From Ischnura elegans (taxonomy: Eukaryota; Arthropoda; Insecta; Odonata; Coenagrionidae), in NCBI RefSeq assembly GCF_921293095.1, contig NC_060250.1, forward strand, positions 10,434,001 through 10,498,000: a stretch of DNA of 64,000 bases, given 5' to 3'. Below the pieces are notes generated by a model. That model was not told the origin of the DNA. It ran no database searches and saw only the letters and a list, made by a program, of their open reading frames with translations. This document shows, in pieces, positions 1 to 10,048 of this stretch. Each line of letters starts with the position of its first letter. Positions within the stretch are counted from its first letter, which is position 1. The translations under genes and the position numbers were made by a program.

Positions 1-519
1 ACCAGACCAGTAATGTCCTTTGTTCAACTTTTCCTTTACTCCAAGGTGATGATTAGTTGCTGTGAAGAAAAAAGTGAATATTATAAAAGGCAATGCCAAT
101 TTTCCAACAGCCAACGCAATTTCCATAATATGAAGGAGGAGCAAATAGCATTTAACAATTGAATATATGTGGTAGATAAATAATTGTTATTATTTTTTCA
201 TTACAACATTACATTGATCAGTCTCGAATGCTGAAGAAATCGCAAAAATATTTTACAGGAATAAATTATTTAATAACTGAATCACTATCTCGATAGTAGG
301 GGAAAATGTTCTTTCATTTTCAAATATTGCCTAACGCGCTAAAATTCAGTAGAGAATATGTGATATAAATGTTTTGACAAAAAAGAAAAAAAAATCTCAA
401 AATCATTGTATTTTCCTTCTTTTTTACCAAATTAGTTAAGTTTTAAATTCGAAAGTGATATTCGCATTTTAAAATGAATGAAAAATAAATATAATCTTAC
501 CATCAGATGATGGCGCCAA
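1..519. other. AT-rich stretch without a recognisable gene
   Basis: No open frame, repeat or RNA signal that I can support. It lies downstream, in minus-strand sense, of the terminal-exon candidates at 520-1114 and may hold their 3' untranslated sequence. I did not find a convincing poly(A) signal close to the stop codon. Confidence 0.4.
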
Positions 520-597
520 CTATTTATATTCTTCAGCAGGCGGAGAAGCATGCTCTATCTTTTCCAACTTCTTATCAAATCCGGGGATGACTTATGA
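520..597 (-). CDS. Putative terminal exon, copy A (partial, unknown gene)
   Basis: On the minus strand a pyrimidine-rich tract ends in CAG at 600-598 and could be a splice acceptor. It is followed by 26 codons that end in TAG at 522-520. The residues after the second codon read VIPGFDKKLEKIEHASPPAE then EYK. The second codon is TAA where copy B has CAA (Gln), so as read this copy has an early stop unless its phase differs. It is related to copies B and C in both the intron end and the start of the exon (V-I-x-G-F-[DE]), but has its own C-terminus. I do not recognise the protein. It may be an alternative last exon of a gene whose upstream exons lie at higher coordinates, or a decayed duplicate. 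Confidence 0.35.
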
Positions 598-688
598 CTG
601 TGGAGAGGGTAGGATTAGGAACATACAAAAATCAAACACCTTTGCACTAAAAATCCCAACGCGATTGCCTAGCTTTAGGTTACGCAAA

Positions 689-790
689 CTATTTGGCCTC
701 TACGGCCCAAATCAAAGCTAACACTTCCGCTATCTTCTTGTTGCGGTCCTCTTCTGTCTTCTTTTCTTCAAATCCAGCGATGACTTGATT
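689..790 (-). CDS. Putative terminal exon, copy B (unknown gene)
   Basis: This is the best of the three copies. The minus strand shows a pyrimidine-rich tract, then TAG as acceptor at 793-791. The 34-codon open frame starts AAT CAA GTC and stops with TAG at 691-689. It reads N-Q-V-I-A-G-F-E-E-K-K, then TEEDRNKKIAEVLALIWAVE, then A-K. The charged first half and hydrophobic end look like real protein, and the frame is phase 0 at the acceptor. No family is recognised. If it is real, upstream exons should lie at higher coordinates, possibly outside the window. Confidence 0.4.
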   Translation of the reverse strand, partial: NQVIAGFEEKKTEEDRNKKIAEVLALIWAVEAK

Positions 791-1003
791 CTATCGAGAG
801 GTAAGATTAGTAGGCACATGAAAAAATAAAAAACCCTTGCACTAAAAATCCCCAAAGCCTCGCATACACTCCACCGCAACATACAGGGGGTACCTTTGCA
901 CTTAAACCAAGTGAAGGTCCCGCTTCTGTACGCTGCAATGGATTAGCGTGCATACGAAACTTTGCTTCAATAAAACTAAACTTAACGCACGTCTAGCCTT
1001 ACG

Positions 1004-1114
1004 TTACGCAAAATATTCGGCCTTTACGGCCCAAATCAAACATAACACTTTCGCTATTTTTTTGTTGCGGTCCTCTTCTGTCATCTTTTATTAAAATCCA
1101 GCGAGTACTTGATT
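1004..1114 (-). pseudogene. Decayed copy C of the terminal-exon unit
   Basis: This copy aligns with copy B over its full length: N-Q-V-L-A-G-F, two stop codons, K-M, then TEEDRNKKIAKVLCLIWAVK, then A-E-Y-F-A and stop. The acceptor dinucleotide is GG instead of AG. The lost acceptor and two internal stops make it a pseudo-exon. Its similarity to copy B across the stops suggests that B was once constrained. Confidence 0.5.
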
Positions 1115-1165
1115 CCGTGGAGAGGTAGGATTAGTACACACATACAAAAATATAAATAACACTTC

Positions 1166-2260
1166 CATCCCAACCCTCCCCAAAACAAAACCAAAATGCA
1201 AAGATGGAAACATAGGAAATATAAACCACAACCCACACACACTCCCCTACCTACAATTGAGCTCAATGTCTAAATAAACCATTGTTAGGTTTCTACTGCA
1301 TTTCATTTTAATATTCATTTTGGTACGTTTTATTTACCGCTTTTTTCATACATAGGGAATTTCTTTATACACGTGCTTTGGTACCAGTTATCATAACCTC
1401 AGCTAGTTGGATGTTGCAACCAATTCACCGTTGAGTACTCATTATTTACCATTCGAGTCAATTTAGACTCTTTGCATAGTGTTTATTTAAATACCTTGTC
1501 ACTTTATGGACTTCATGTGTACCTTAATACCTTGGTTCATACCTTGTGTTATTTGTGTGTCAATGTAATTCATCTGTGGAAGACGCGTAAACTTGATCCT
1601 AAAGCAATGCGCAAAAAGTAAATCCTATTGGCAATTGGAATTGGCAAAAAAAGCTAAGCGGTGAACTGCCTGTCAATCTCTCAATAAGGCTAATTTTGTT
1701 TCGTTTCTTCTTCATAGCCAAACACTTGAATTTCTTCATTTCACTTTAATTTCTCCCGAAGACACGTTTTCCCTTATTTTCAATCTGGAAAGATATTGAA
1801 ATAGAATATCAACTAGTTTGCTCTTTCAAAATATCCCTTAAGAAAAATAACACATTACATTCAAACTTTTCAAACCTTTAGTTCAAAAGATTGAAAGAAG
1901 AAAACTGTGAATAAGTCAAGAAAAATTTACCAATCCATCCCTGCATTATATAAGATTAAAAATTTAAGCAAAGAAGAATTTCCAGGATATGCCTAGTAAA
2001 CACAATTTTATATGCTACCTACTAGATATTTTGTCAACTTTGAATAAATAAATAAATAGGGTTTGCTTTATTTTTGGGGAAAAAGCAGATTCATGACACA
2101 TGCAAAGTGTGAATTATATGAAAGCATATTCATGGGAAAAATACCAAATGAACAAGCAATTTATGCTCTCGAAGCAAACCCATGCACTGACCATCCACTC
2201 TTTTAGGATCAACGAAATTAACAGCCATTCAAAATAACTGCCATCCTTAGGAAAAACTAT
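1166..2260. other. No gene or repeat recognised
   Basis: AT-rich sequence with only short frames. The 61-codon frame at 1081-1266 is antisense low-complexity reading across the repeat unit and is not supported. Confidence 0.4.
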
Positions 2261-2261
2261 C

Positions 2262-2335
2262 AAAGTAGTTGGTTTCGAGTATGCGGGAACTCATTGTCAC
2301 ACCTGAGGGCTGGGTTTGAATTCAACCAAAATTAG
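2262..2335 (+). repeat. tRNA-like SINE head (weak)
   Basis: The segment carries an A-box-like stretch (AGTAGTTGGTTTCGAGTATG) and, 30-odd bases on, a B-box-like GGGTTTGAATTC. The order and spacing fit a tRNA-derived SINE promoter, but the stems pair poorly. It is not a functional tRNA gene. Confidence 0.3.
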
Positions 2336-2786
2336 GGATAAAAAAAATACCAACTACATTCATAGAGTGCTGGCTTAATATGAAAAAAATCACTAAAAAA
2401 TGACAATCTCTCAAAGGCAGATTCCAAAATCAGGGATAAACGAGATAAATATTGGAAAATATGTTAATGACAAGGATTTATAATGCAAATATAACTTATG
2501 CATCATTGCATAAATGAGCTCTGACTTGCCCAATCACTCATTCAATATATACGGTTTCAAAGCCTTCATTAATAAAGCTAAAATTATGCCTGCCACCACC
2601 CGGCAGAGAGGGAAACAAATCTTTTTCATTTGACTGAAGGTGAGGTCAGTACAGCGTCACTCATTTCACTGTAGGCGTGGTAGCAATCACTTTAACGGCT
2701 GCAGTACTGTGATATGGATGATATGGGGAAACCACCAAATTATTACACAAAGGAGTCGCTCCTAATGCAACGTTAAGAAATCAGGC

Positions 2787-3660
2787 ATGATCGTATTCTC
2801 TCATGAAAAGAATTCCGTAGGGAAACAAGTCCCCCATTCAGATTATAGAATAAACCATTCCGATATGCAGGCCGTGACTACCCGAGAGGGTACATCGGTG
2901 AACAGTGATAAAGTTATGAGGATAGTAACATGGAACGTAAGATCACTTAATGCCTCCAGTAAGTTTGAACATCGTAAGATGGAAATGAGCGAATTGGACC
3001 TCGAATTGCAAGGAATAAGTGAAATGAAGAGGCCTGAAGAGGGAGACTTTAGGAGTGGAAGCTTTAGTATTTTAGTACCTTATATAAGATCAGCATATTA
3101 GCACTGTAAACGGTTATTCTTGGATTGGGATAATGCTCAGATAAAGTGCCAGAATGCGTGTGAAAGGACACCTGCAGTGCAATAAAGGGATAGTTATGGT
3201 AAATTCATAGAATACACCGGTAGATACCATAGTGGCTCACATGTTGAAATACCTACAGCAAGCTACAAGGATAAAGTATTAGACGTCTAATAAGATATCA
3301 CGGAAGTAATAAAACAGGTAAGGAGTGGAGAAATCTTTACAGGAGAGTCGAACGCCGTCGCCGGCGAAGATTCGGATGAAAAATAACCGGAATATCAAAA
3401 TGCGGGACGGACGTGAAATGAGGAATTCGAAATGGATTTGGAGAAAGGCTCCCGCGTTTCCGCTCAGAACACAAATTAAAGGTTGGTGACACAATATTCA
3501 AGAATTGCATGCGAAGAAGATCTGCATTTAAAACGCGAAAATTTTCCACTAGACTATATTTTGTTGAAAAATAGGTTTAGGAATCAGGTAAAAGACTGCA
3601 AAAGCTACCCGGAGACAGATGACAGTGGAAACGAATCCCTAGGGCGGGCTCGCGGAGTTA
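2787..3660 (+). pseudogene. Non-LTR retrotransposon APE endonuclease, broken
   Basis: The open part (2787-3101) contains MRIVTWNVRSLN, the N-terminal beta-strand signature of APE-type endonucleases, then E-L-Q-G-I-S-E-M-K-R, which matches the glutamate strand (usually ILGISEMRWP) and the GDF-SG strand after it. After stops and frame changes, the C-terminal part is seen at about 3540-3650 as DYILLKNRFRNQVKDCKSYP, the strand that normally precedes a G-A-D-I-x-S-D-H-N motif. That motif is degraded here to E-T-D-D-S-G-N-E-S. No reverse transcriptase follows. The sequence breaks off about 90 bp before the Transib insertion and is not recognisable beyond it. The element probably belongs to the same broad group as the copy at 22642-26342. 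Confidence 0.7.
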
Positions 3661-3750
3661 CACTCCTGGGCCGAAGTCTCAAGCTATATGCTTATCACCT
3701 CTGCACCGCAGGAGGAGGGAGGACAGGAAGAAGAAAGGAAGGTGGCGCCG

Positions 3751-3788
3751 CACAGTGGGCTGAAATCGAAAAAAGCTGGACAAAACCT
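3751..3788 (+). promoter_or_regulatory. RSS-like transposase recognition end
   Basis: Reading inward: CACAGTG (identical to the RAG heptamer consensus), a 22-bp spacer (3758-3779), then ACAAAACCT (3780-3788), which matches the RAG nonamer ACAAAAACC at 7 of 9 positions. The mirror-image copy at 7525-7488 is the same. Kinship between Transib ends and V(D)J signal sequences is established in the literature. Calling the second block a nonamer here is my reading. Confidence 0.6.
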
Positions 3789-4735
3789 CGAAAATGGTTT
3801 TTTTGAGTATGAAAGTTGAAACTTTGCACAGTTGTTGCCTGTTGGCTTTAGTGCTTTTTTTGACGCAAAATATTTTTCATAGGTTAATTTTTTCTATAAA
3901 ATACATAGCCTCAAAGTTGAACAAATTTGGGGCAAATTGCCCGCTTTGAATTTTTTTCGAAATTCAGCATGTTTAAACTAATGCCACACCTTTAGTAGTA
4001 ATTCAATAGCAACAAAAATTTATAAAATTGTTAAACGGTTTGTTAGCATTGATTACCATTAACTTTCACGACTTAGTTATTGTATTTGTGACCAATACAA
4101 TACAAAATGGCGGACCCTGTTTTTCGTCGAATTTTTGTGTTTATGTAGGATTTTAAAAAAAGGATCACCGAGTTACCTCGAGATATTTACACCACATATA
4201 CAACAAAATATATAGATTATGATAATCGGAAGGACAGCTGCGACCACCTGCGACCCCGAAATTAAGATCGAGTTTTCGAACGTGCGGCACCGCCCGGAGC
4301 TGGCTGCTGACCAAGGGAATTGCCGTACTCGACGGATGTTGGATAGTGAATCATTTTAAGCAAATTTATAGTATAAAATCTATGATATATTATTACTACA
4401 TTTATTTTCCTTTTGTTGTAACCTGATTTCTTTACTGTCTTGTAATATTTATCGTCGATGCAGTACAAAATGGCGGACGCTAATTTCAGTAACATTTTTG
4501 CCCGTGTGTGGCTATATAATAAGAAGGACACCGAGTTGCTCTCATATATTTACATCGTAATTGCATCAAGCCTTTTAGAGTCTCCACCCACAGAAATAAT
4601 CTGCGACCGTTCGTAACAAACAAAATAAAATCGATGTTTTTACCGTGCCGCGCAGTCCGCGGCTGCTCCCTGGGCGCATGGAATGTCGTGATGCAGCGTA
4701 CATCATAAAGCGCTCTGAAGTCTTTGCTGTGGATA
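3751..4735. repeat. Left inverted arm of the Transib element
   Basis: It pairs with 6535-7525. The inner boundary is approximate, because similarity fades past TCTTTGCTG with a 6-base indel. The arm is itself built from two diverged direct units: each has CAAAATGGCGGAC, then a segment with CACCGAGTT, then a CTGCGACC-containing GC-rich block. The units start near 4105 and near 4465, about 360 bp apart. The 89-codon frame present in each arm is a by-product of this duplication and is not supported as a gene. Confidence 0.85.
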
Positions 4736-5479
4736 TGTTTTATTCCAAAATAATTATTAATTTTTCATTTCAAGTTGGTTTGTTGTCACTTTAGGTAAAT
4801 TAATTCGCTCCTCTGTCCATTTTTACTGACTAGTGACTATTTACCAAATTCCCGAATGCAAACAAGCTGACTTGAAACTCTGACAATTCCGCACCTGTAT
4901 TTTACCCCTTGGATGGGTAAAACGGCTCTATTAGCCTGCTTCTAACCTCTTAGACGAAATAGATTTTACAACCAGCCGACCAGCCCGCAGCTGGTTGGTA
5001 TTTTCTCGTCCACCCCCTACGGTAGTCGCGAGAAGGGTCTTTTTATGACCCCTCGTTGCTCGTGTGCGGTCCCGTTTATCTCTTTCGGAAATTCCGTTTC
5101 CAGAAAGAAATGCGTATATGTATTTAGTTTTGAATATACAGTGAAAGAGGTTAGTTGTGCTGTAGTGATTTTGGATGCACTCGGATACACGTGCTTTGGA
5201 TATTGAGAACTCCGGGGAATCTCATCGGTTTTCTGCTTGAACTGCATTGGCGGAGTCAATCACTCATTCACCAGGTATCTATCATCCAAACTGGTAAGAG
5301 ATTTTCATTTGTAGTTCTTTATATTTTGCCTCGTGCTATAAGCAATTTCCCTTTTTTATTTACCATGAACGCCTCTAGAATCGACCATTTCTTTAATTTT
5401 CATTTATGTTAATTGTAACTCGTTCGACTGAAATAGAACCAGAGTTGAATTGAACAACAATTTTGGAGCAATTATAACA

Positions 5480-5851
5480 ATGTCTGGTCTCGAGGTAACT
5501 CGTCTATTGCTTCATAAAAAGGTTGTCAAATCCGGATGTAAATCCTTTGTTGAGAGATATGAATTTTTAATGAAATATCTGACAAAATAATTTCACGCGC
5601 AAGGTAATATTGAAGCTACGAAGGGCCTTAGTGACTCTCTTAAACGATATTTTTTGATTCGCTACCAAAAGAAATGGGAAGCCTGCAGTAGAAATTATGA
5701 AAGATTTTTGAGGAGAAATATTAAGTTGCTGAAAGCGATAGTGCAAAGCAAAGGCAATTCTGCTTGCCGTTTCTTTGAAAATCCCACTCTGTCATCTGAA
5801 ATATTAGGAAAAAACATTTTAATTCATATTATGATGAAAAAGCAGGTCTGA
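5480..5851 (+). pseudogene. Transib transposase, N-terminal part (broken)
   Basis: ATG at 5480 opens 36 codons (MSGLEVTRLLLHKKVVKSGC and on) and stops at TAA. The same frame then continues to 5851 through a basic aromatic stretch, YFLIRYQKKWEACSRNYERF, followed by L-R-R-N. A pattern of [RK]-Y-x-x-[RK]-K-W-E-x-x-[SN]-R-x-x-x-R-F-L resembles the N-terminal region of insect Transib-like proteins as I remember them. No RING or other RAG1 N-terminal domain is visible. The frame is lost before the catalytic D-D region, which is absent. This assignment is weaker than that of the C-terminal part. Confidence 0.5.
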
Positions 5852-5926
5852 CTTTACAACCTCGATTGGCATTTCTGGCAACAGCTGCCTTATAATTTTA
5901 GCTAAATCTCTTATGCTTAATTTGCA

Positions 5927-6418
5927 GAAATTGATGAAGAGATTAACAAAAGATTTCCAACGATTTTGAAGGATATTTCCATAGATACACCCATGAAAGA
6001 AGATAAATTCAAAGATTATTGTTTGGAAACCGCTGTGCTCTTCGTCACTCTGTACCCATGGTTTTACATGCCTCCGACCGTTCATAAGGTCCTAATACAC
6101 GGAGCAGATATAGCTTGAGAGATGATTCTTCCTCTAGGGTAATTATGTGAAGAAGCAATTGAAGCACGCAATAAAGACACAAGAAAATATCGAGAAAGCT
6201 TTAGCAGGAAGCACTCAAGAATATCTACCAACGATGACTTATTTCGCCGGCTCCTCCTGACCTCAGATCCAGTAATATCCAACACCGCACGCCTAAATAC
6301 GAAGAAATCCCGAAGAATGCCGATGCAAGTGAGGAATTTACTGTTACTAAATGACGATGACCCAGAAATCCTGCAGCCCAGAAGTGAAACCGACAGTTCT
6401 TCAACCGACTCGGAGTGA
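5927..6418 (+). pseudogene. Transib/RAG1-like transposase, C-terminal catalytic part
   Basis: After a TTTGCAG that looks like a splice acceptor (5921-5927), one frame runs 164 codons with two stops. It contains WFYMPPTVHKVLIHGADIA, a stop, E-M-I-L-P-L-G, a stop where Gln is expected, then LCEEAIEARNKDTRKYR, then RISTNDDLFRRLLLTSDP. The EEAIEARNK block corresponds to the RAG1/Transib region that carries the last acidic residue of the DDE triad; the candidate glutamates are at 6149-6154. The frame ends in an acidic Ser/Thr-rich tail and TGA at 6416. The two earlier catalytic aspartates are missing, so the protein cannot be active. The two stops fit single C-to-T changes. Confidence 0.8.
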
Positions 6419-6534
6419 TGCTATTACATGAACATAGGGTAAGTTCAACAGTTATTTAGATATTCATTGATAACCTTTTATGAAAATGGAGGGACTGAGA
6501 AAAAAGCCTATACAGTTAATAATAACATTAAGTA

Positions 6535-7525
6535 CATCCTCAGCAAAGACTATGCATTCATAGCGCTTTATGATGTACGCTGCATCACGACATTCCATGC
6601 GCCCAGGGAGCAGCCGCGGACTGCGCGGCACGGTAAAAACATCGATTTTATTTTGTTTGTTACGAACTGTCGCAGATTATTTCTGTGGATGGAGACTCTA
6701 AAAGGCTTGATGCAATTACGATGTAAATATATGAGAGCAACTCGGTGTCCTTCTTATTATATAGCCACACACGGGCAAAAATGTTACTGAAATTAGCGTC
6801 CGCCATTTTGTACTGCAACGACGATAAATATTACAAGACAGTAAAGAAATCAGGTTACAACAAAAGGAAAATAAATGTAGTAATAATATATCATAGATTT
6901 TATACTATAAATTTGCTTAAAATGATTCACTATCCAACATCCGTCGAGTACGGCAATTCCCGTGGTCAGCAGCCAGCTCCGGGCGGTGCCGCACGTTCGA
7001 AAAATCGATATTAATTTCGGCGTCGCAGGTGGTCGCAGCTGTCCTTCCGATTATCATAATCTATATATTTTGTTGTATATGTGGTGTAAATATCTCGAGG
7101 TAACTCGGTGATCCTTTTTTTAAAATCCTACATAAACACAAAAATTCGACGAAAAACAGGGTCCGCCATTTTGTATTGTATTGGTCACAAATACAATAAC
7201 TAAGTCGTGAAAGTTAATGGTAATCAATGCTAACAAACCGTTTAACAATTTTATAAATTTTTGTTGCTATTGAATTACTACTAAAGGTGTGGCATTAGTT
7301 TAAACATGCTGAATTTCGAAAAAAATTCAAAGCGGGCAATTTGCCCCAAATTTGTTCAACTTTGAGGCTATGTATTTTATAGAAAAAATTAACCTATGAA
7401 AAATATTTTGCGTCAAAAAAAGCACTAAAGCCAACAGGCAACAACTGTGCAAAGTTTCAACTTCCATACTCAAAAAAACCATTTTCGAGGTTTTGTCCAG
7501 CTTTTTTCGATTTCAGCCCACTGTG
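6535..7525. repeat. Right inverted arm of the Transib element
   Basis: Reverse complement of the left arm with scattered single-base differences, for example near 7010 where the left arm has AAGATCGAGTTTTCG and this arm has AATATCGATTTTTCG in the same sense. It ends at CACTGTG (7519-7525), followed by the target duplication CGCCG. Confidence 0.85.
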
Positions 7526-7765
7526 CGCCGCCGCGATAGGAGCCCGACGACGCCTCCTGGGGGGTTGTGTTTGAATCGCTCGTAATTATTCCGAGCACGT
7601 AACCAAGGAGTCACGTGGTACAATTACGAGCGATTCGGAATTTTGGTGTGTTTGAATCACTCGTAAAAATTTCACTCGTAAAAACCCTTCGTAATTATCT
7701 GACTCGGTAGCTATCGGTCGGGATGATTACGAAGGATTGACTACGATGGATACCAAGTAAACAAC

Positions 7766-9225
7766 ATGGCGGATTTCATGATGTTAATGTACGCGCATGA
7801 GAATTTTGGCGACGAGGATTTAACTGCGGAGAGAACACAGCGTAATTTCAGGAGAAGAGGAGACGCCTTTGAACTGAGTGAGAAGGAATTCAGAAACCTT
7901 TTTCGCCTCAATGAACGCTGAACCCAAAATCTGATTGACGCCATACATCTCCGAAGCTTCACGGACATCAGCTGTAAGTAATGTAAACAAAGTAAGTACA
8001 CAAGTTTCATGCATGAATATATATTTTTTTATTCATAGAAATTTTACAGCGATTTATGGTGGTGATCCAACGTTAAATAAGATGTGAAACGCGAATAAGC
8101 CTAACTTTATTACCGCTGTTCTAACTTGCAATATGCTAATAAATTCAGAACATTATTCTGCTAAGTTGGAGTGCGAAAGTTTAAGAAATCATTAAAAAGG
8201 ATCATGTTTCATGTAAAGAAAGGTAATGAGGAACTCCGAAAAGCGATGTGCTGGCATATTAACATTAATTTTAAATTGGTGTATTTGAATTTCCCCCCAA
8301 AACAAATACTGCCGTACGCAAAGCGCGTACAATATAAATACGTTCACTTGTTGTTTTTTCAACATTTCTGCAGGGAGTGATATGTGGTGGAGAGCCGACT
8401 TCTGGTTGTTGATAAGCAAATTGTGCCTTGCTGGAATGATTATTTACTCAGACTCGATAAGTGCAATTGAATTGTTTTACCGTTCATCCTAAATAATTCG
8501 TTTAAAAGTGTTTTAACAGTGCTAATGTCCTTCCGTTACCGCATTTCGCTATTTTAGGATAAGTTTATTTACTCCGGTTTACCCCATATTAGCTTACCTC
8601 TAACTTAAAATAGTCGAATAGATAACCATGAAAATACATTAAGGTTGTTTCTCACTCGCGCATGTAACCGTGTGTGTCGACAAATGTTCAACTTTGCCTC
8701 AAGATAAACACTCATTTCATTGCAGGTATTGGCTACTCTTACCGTCAATGCTGTTGGACAATAAGTGTCATACATAGCTTATGATGCATATATGAACATG
8801 GAGAGAAGCTTTTTGTGCCGGAGTGTGGAAGAGGTGACAAAAACTATAAATGACTATCTATTTAACGATGGGTGACCGTGGACCATAGCCCAAATTCAAT
8901 ATCATAGCGCTGGCGTAGGTATATACTAACTTGGTATAAAAATTTATGAACATCCGTGAATAGTGAACGCAGTAGACTGAATGCTATATTTCTTAGGCAA
9001 GTATGTATGCGTCATGCATTAAGTGGTTGGTTTTTACTGGTTATATGTGATGTATGTATTCCCTATGAAAATCAGAGTAATAGATGGAACTCACATTGCC
9101 ATGGTGGCATCTCCAAAAAAATCATGTAGTGTTAAAGGAAAGGGATTATTTAAATTATAACATATATCATTTGATTAATATGCAAGTGGTGAGTTCATGT
9201 GATTTAATAATATTTTATTTTGAAG
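7766..9225 (+). pseudogene. Harbinger transposase (spliced, broken)
   Basis: Exon 1 starts at ATG 7766 and ends at the donor GTAAGT after 7972. It reads MADFMMLMYAHENFGDEDLT and on through DAFELSEKEFRNLFRLNER, a TGA where Trp is likely, then T-Q-N-L-I-D-A-I. The F-x-L-S-x-x-E-F-x-x-L-F-R-L-x pattern is typical of Harbinger N-termini. A second block at about 8728-8880 follows TTGCAG and contains CRSVEEVTKTINDYLF, which fits the S-V-S-R-x-x-x-E-V-T-x-x-I-N helix. A third block at 9074-9145 reads RVIDGTHIAMVASPKKS, with the first catalytic Asp at 9083-9085. After a frameshift it continues as ERDYLNYNIYHLINMQVV (to about 9225), the Y-x-N-R-K-G-x-x-S-x-N-x-Q strand in decayed form. Later catalytic residues are not found. 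Confidence 0.75.
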
Positions 9226-9819
9226 CAACTAGGGTCAATTACTTTTTAGAAATTTACATTGTAACCCATTACCTGCTGAATGATATTTAAGTGTCAATGA
9301 GTAGCCTAATGAGCTTCTTACATTGACTTACCTAACTGGTTTTCCGAAATAGAATATAATTATTATATATCCATGATTATACAAATTGAAACCATGCATA
9401 TCTGCTATGTTCTATAGCAATATATCCCCAAAGCAATAGATCCTCAAATAGCTATGAATAGCCTTAGGAGGCATGTTAGAATAAGATTATTTTGACTCAT
9501 CTTACCTTGCTTTGATTTTAATGGTTTCTGTTCAATTTTTTTATCTGAAGGTTTTGATATTTTGATTTTCTGTTACTGTTGTATTTTTAATTTTTCAGAT
9601 TGACTCAACCAGATTCTCCCAGGTTCAAATTTGGGTGAGGCTTCTGGACAACCCCTACTAAATCATAACATTTAAAATACTAATCCAAAGGATGCTGTTC
9701 AGTGGTTGTTTGGTTGACGAATTATTTCAATGGAAATACTCTGGTGTGCATTTTTCTCAGAATACCAATCTTTGTATAAATAATAATTCTTAGATCTACT
9801 AGGAAGTCTACCATCTGTA

Positions 9820-10048
9820 AAGGCCTGGTTACATGATACATTAACATGCACAAGTTAATGCTTAAATGATTGAATGCGTGAATGAACATGAAAATGCACT
9901 GTATAACCACCAGACTTGTGTGAACGCAGGAACAGAAAATAGAACCTGTTCTAATGTGGTTCATGCATTTGTATATGTTCTGTTCCACCAAAATCGTTCA
10001 TGATTTCACTCATTAACTATGTGTTTATGTACCGTGTAACCAGGCCTT
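9820..10048. mobile_element. AAGGCCTGGTTAC MITE, copy 1 (229 bp)
   Basis: The inverted ends are AAGGCCTGGTTACATGATAC on the left and AAGGCCTGGTTACACGGTAC on the complement of the right. A second copy at 52464-52682 lies in the opposite orientation and shares internal blocks such as GGTTCATGCATT, ATGTTC-GTTCC and ACCAAAATC-TTCA. TA precedes this copy, and TA flanks both sides of copy 2, so a TA target is possible. The 89-codon minus-strand frame that crosses it (9722-9991) is read from MITE sequence and resembles the frame in copy 2 for that reason only. Confidence 0.8.

Larger units (their letters stand above)
530..1165. repeat. Three-copy tandem repeat of an intron-end plus exon unit
   Basis: Three related blocks lie at about 550-660, 670-860 and 985-1165. 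Shared segments include TTACGCAAA, CGGCCCAAATCAAA, TTGTTGCGGTCCTCTTCTGT, a block around AATCCAGCGA and GAGAGGTARGATTAG, followed by TACAAAAAT-type sequence. Copies B and C are about 320 bp apart. The repeated unit covers both the presumptive exon and the intron sequence before its acceptor, so it is a genomic duplication and not a set of processed copies. Confidence 0.7.
3751..7525 (+). mobile_element. Transib DNA transposon with very long inverted arms
   Basis: The element is 3775 bp. Both ends read CACAGTGGGCTGAAATCG inward and both flanks carry CGCCG (3746-3750 and 7526-7530), a 5-bp duplication of the GC-rich type known for Transib. The inverted arms run about 985 bp each and differ at only a few positions. 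The core (about 4740-6530) keeps two parts of a Transib/RAG1-like transposase on the plus strand, at 5480-5851 and 5927-6418, and lacks the stretch between them. In-frame stops and the missing middle make it non-autonomous. The high arm identity points to recent movement in trans or to gene conversion between arms. A Harbinger element starts 30 bp beyond the right duplication. Confidence 0.88.

Noticed and set aside
4262-4531. 89-codon frame repeated almost exactly at 6745-7014
   Set aside because: Both lie in the inverted arms of the Transib element. The repetition comes from arm identity, and the frame has no domain or start context.
9722-9991. 89-codon frame similar in protein sequence to one at 52514-52759
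   Set aside because: The similarity is that of two copies of the same non-coding MITE.
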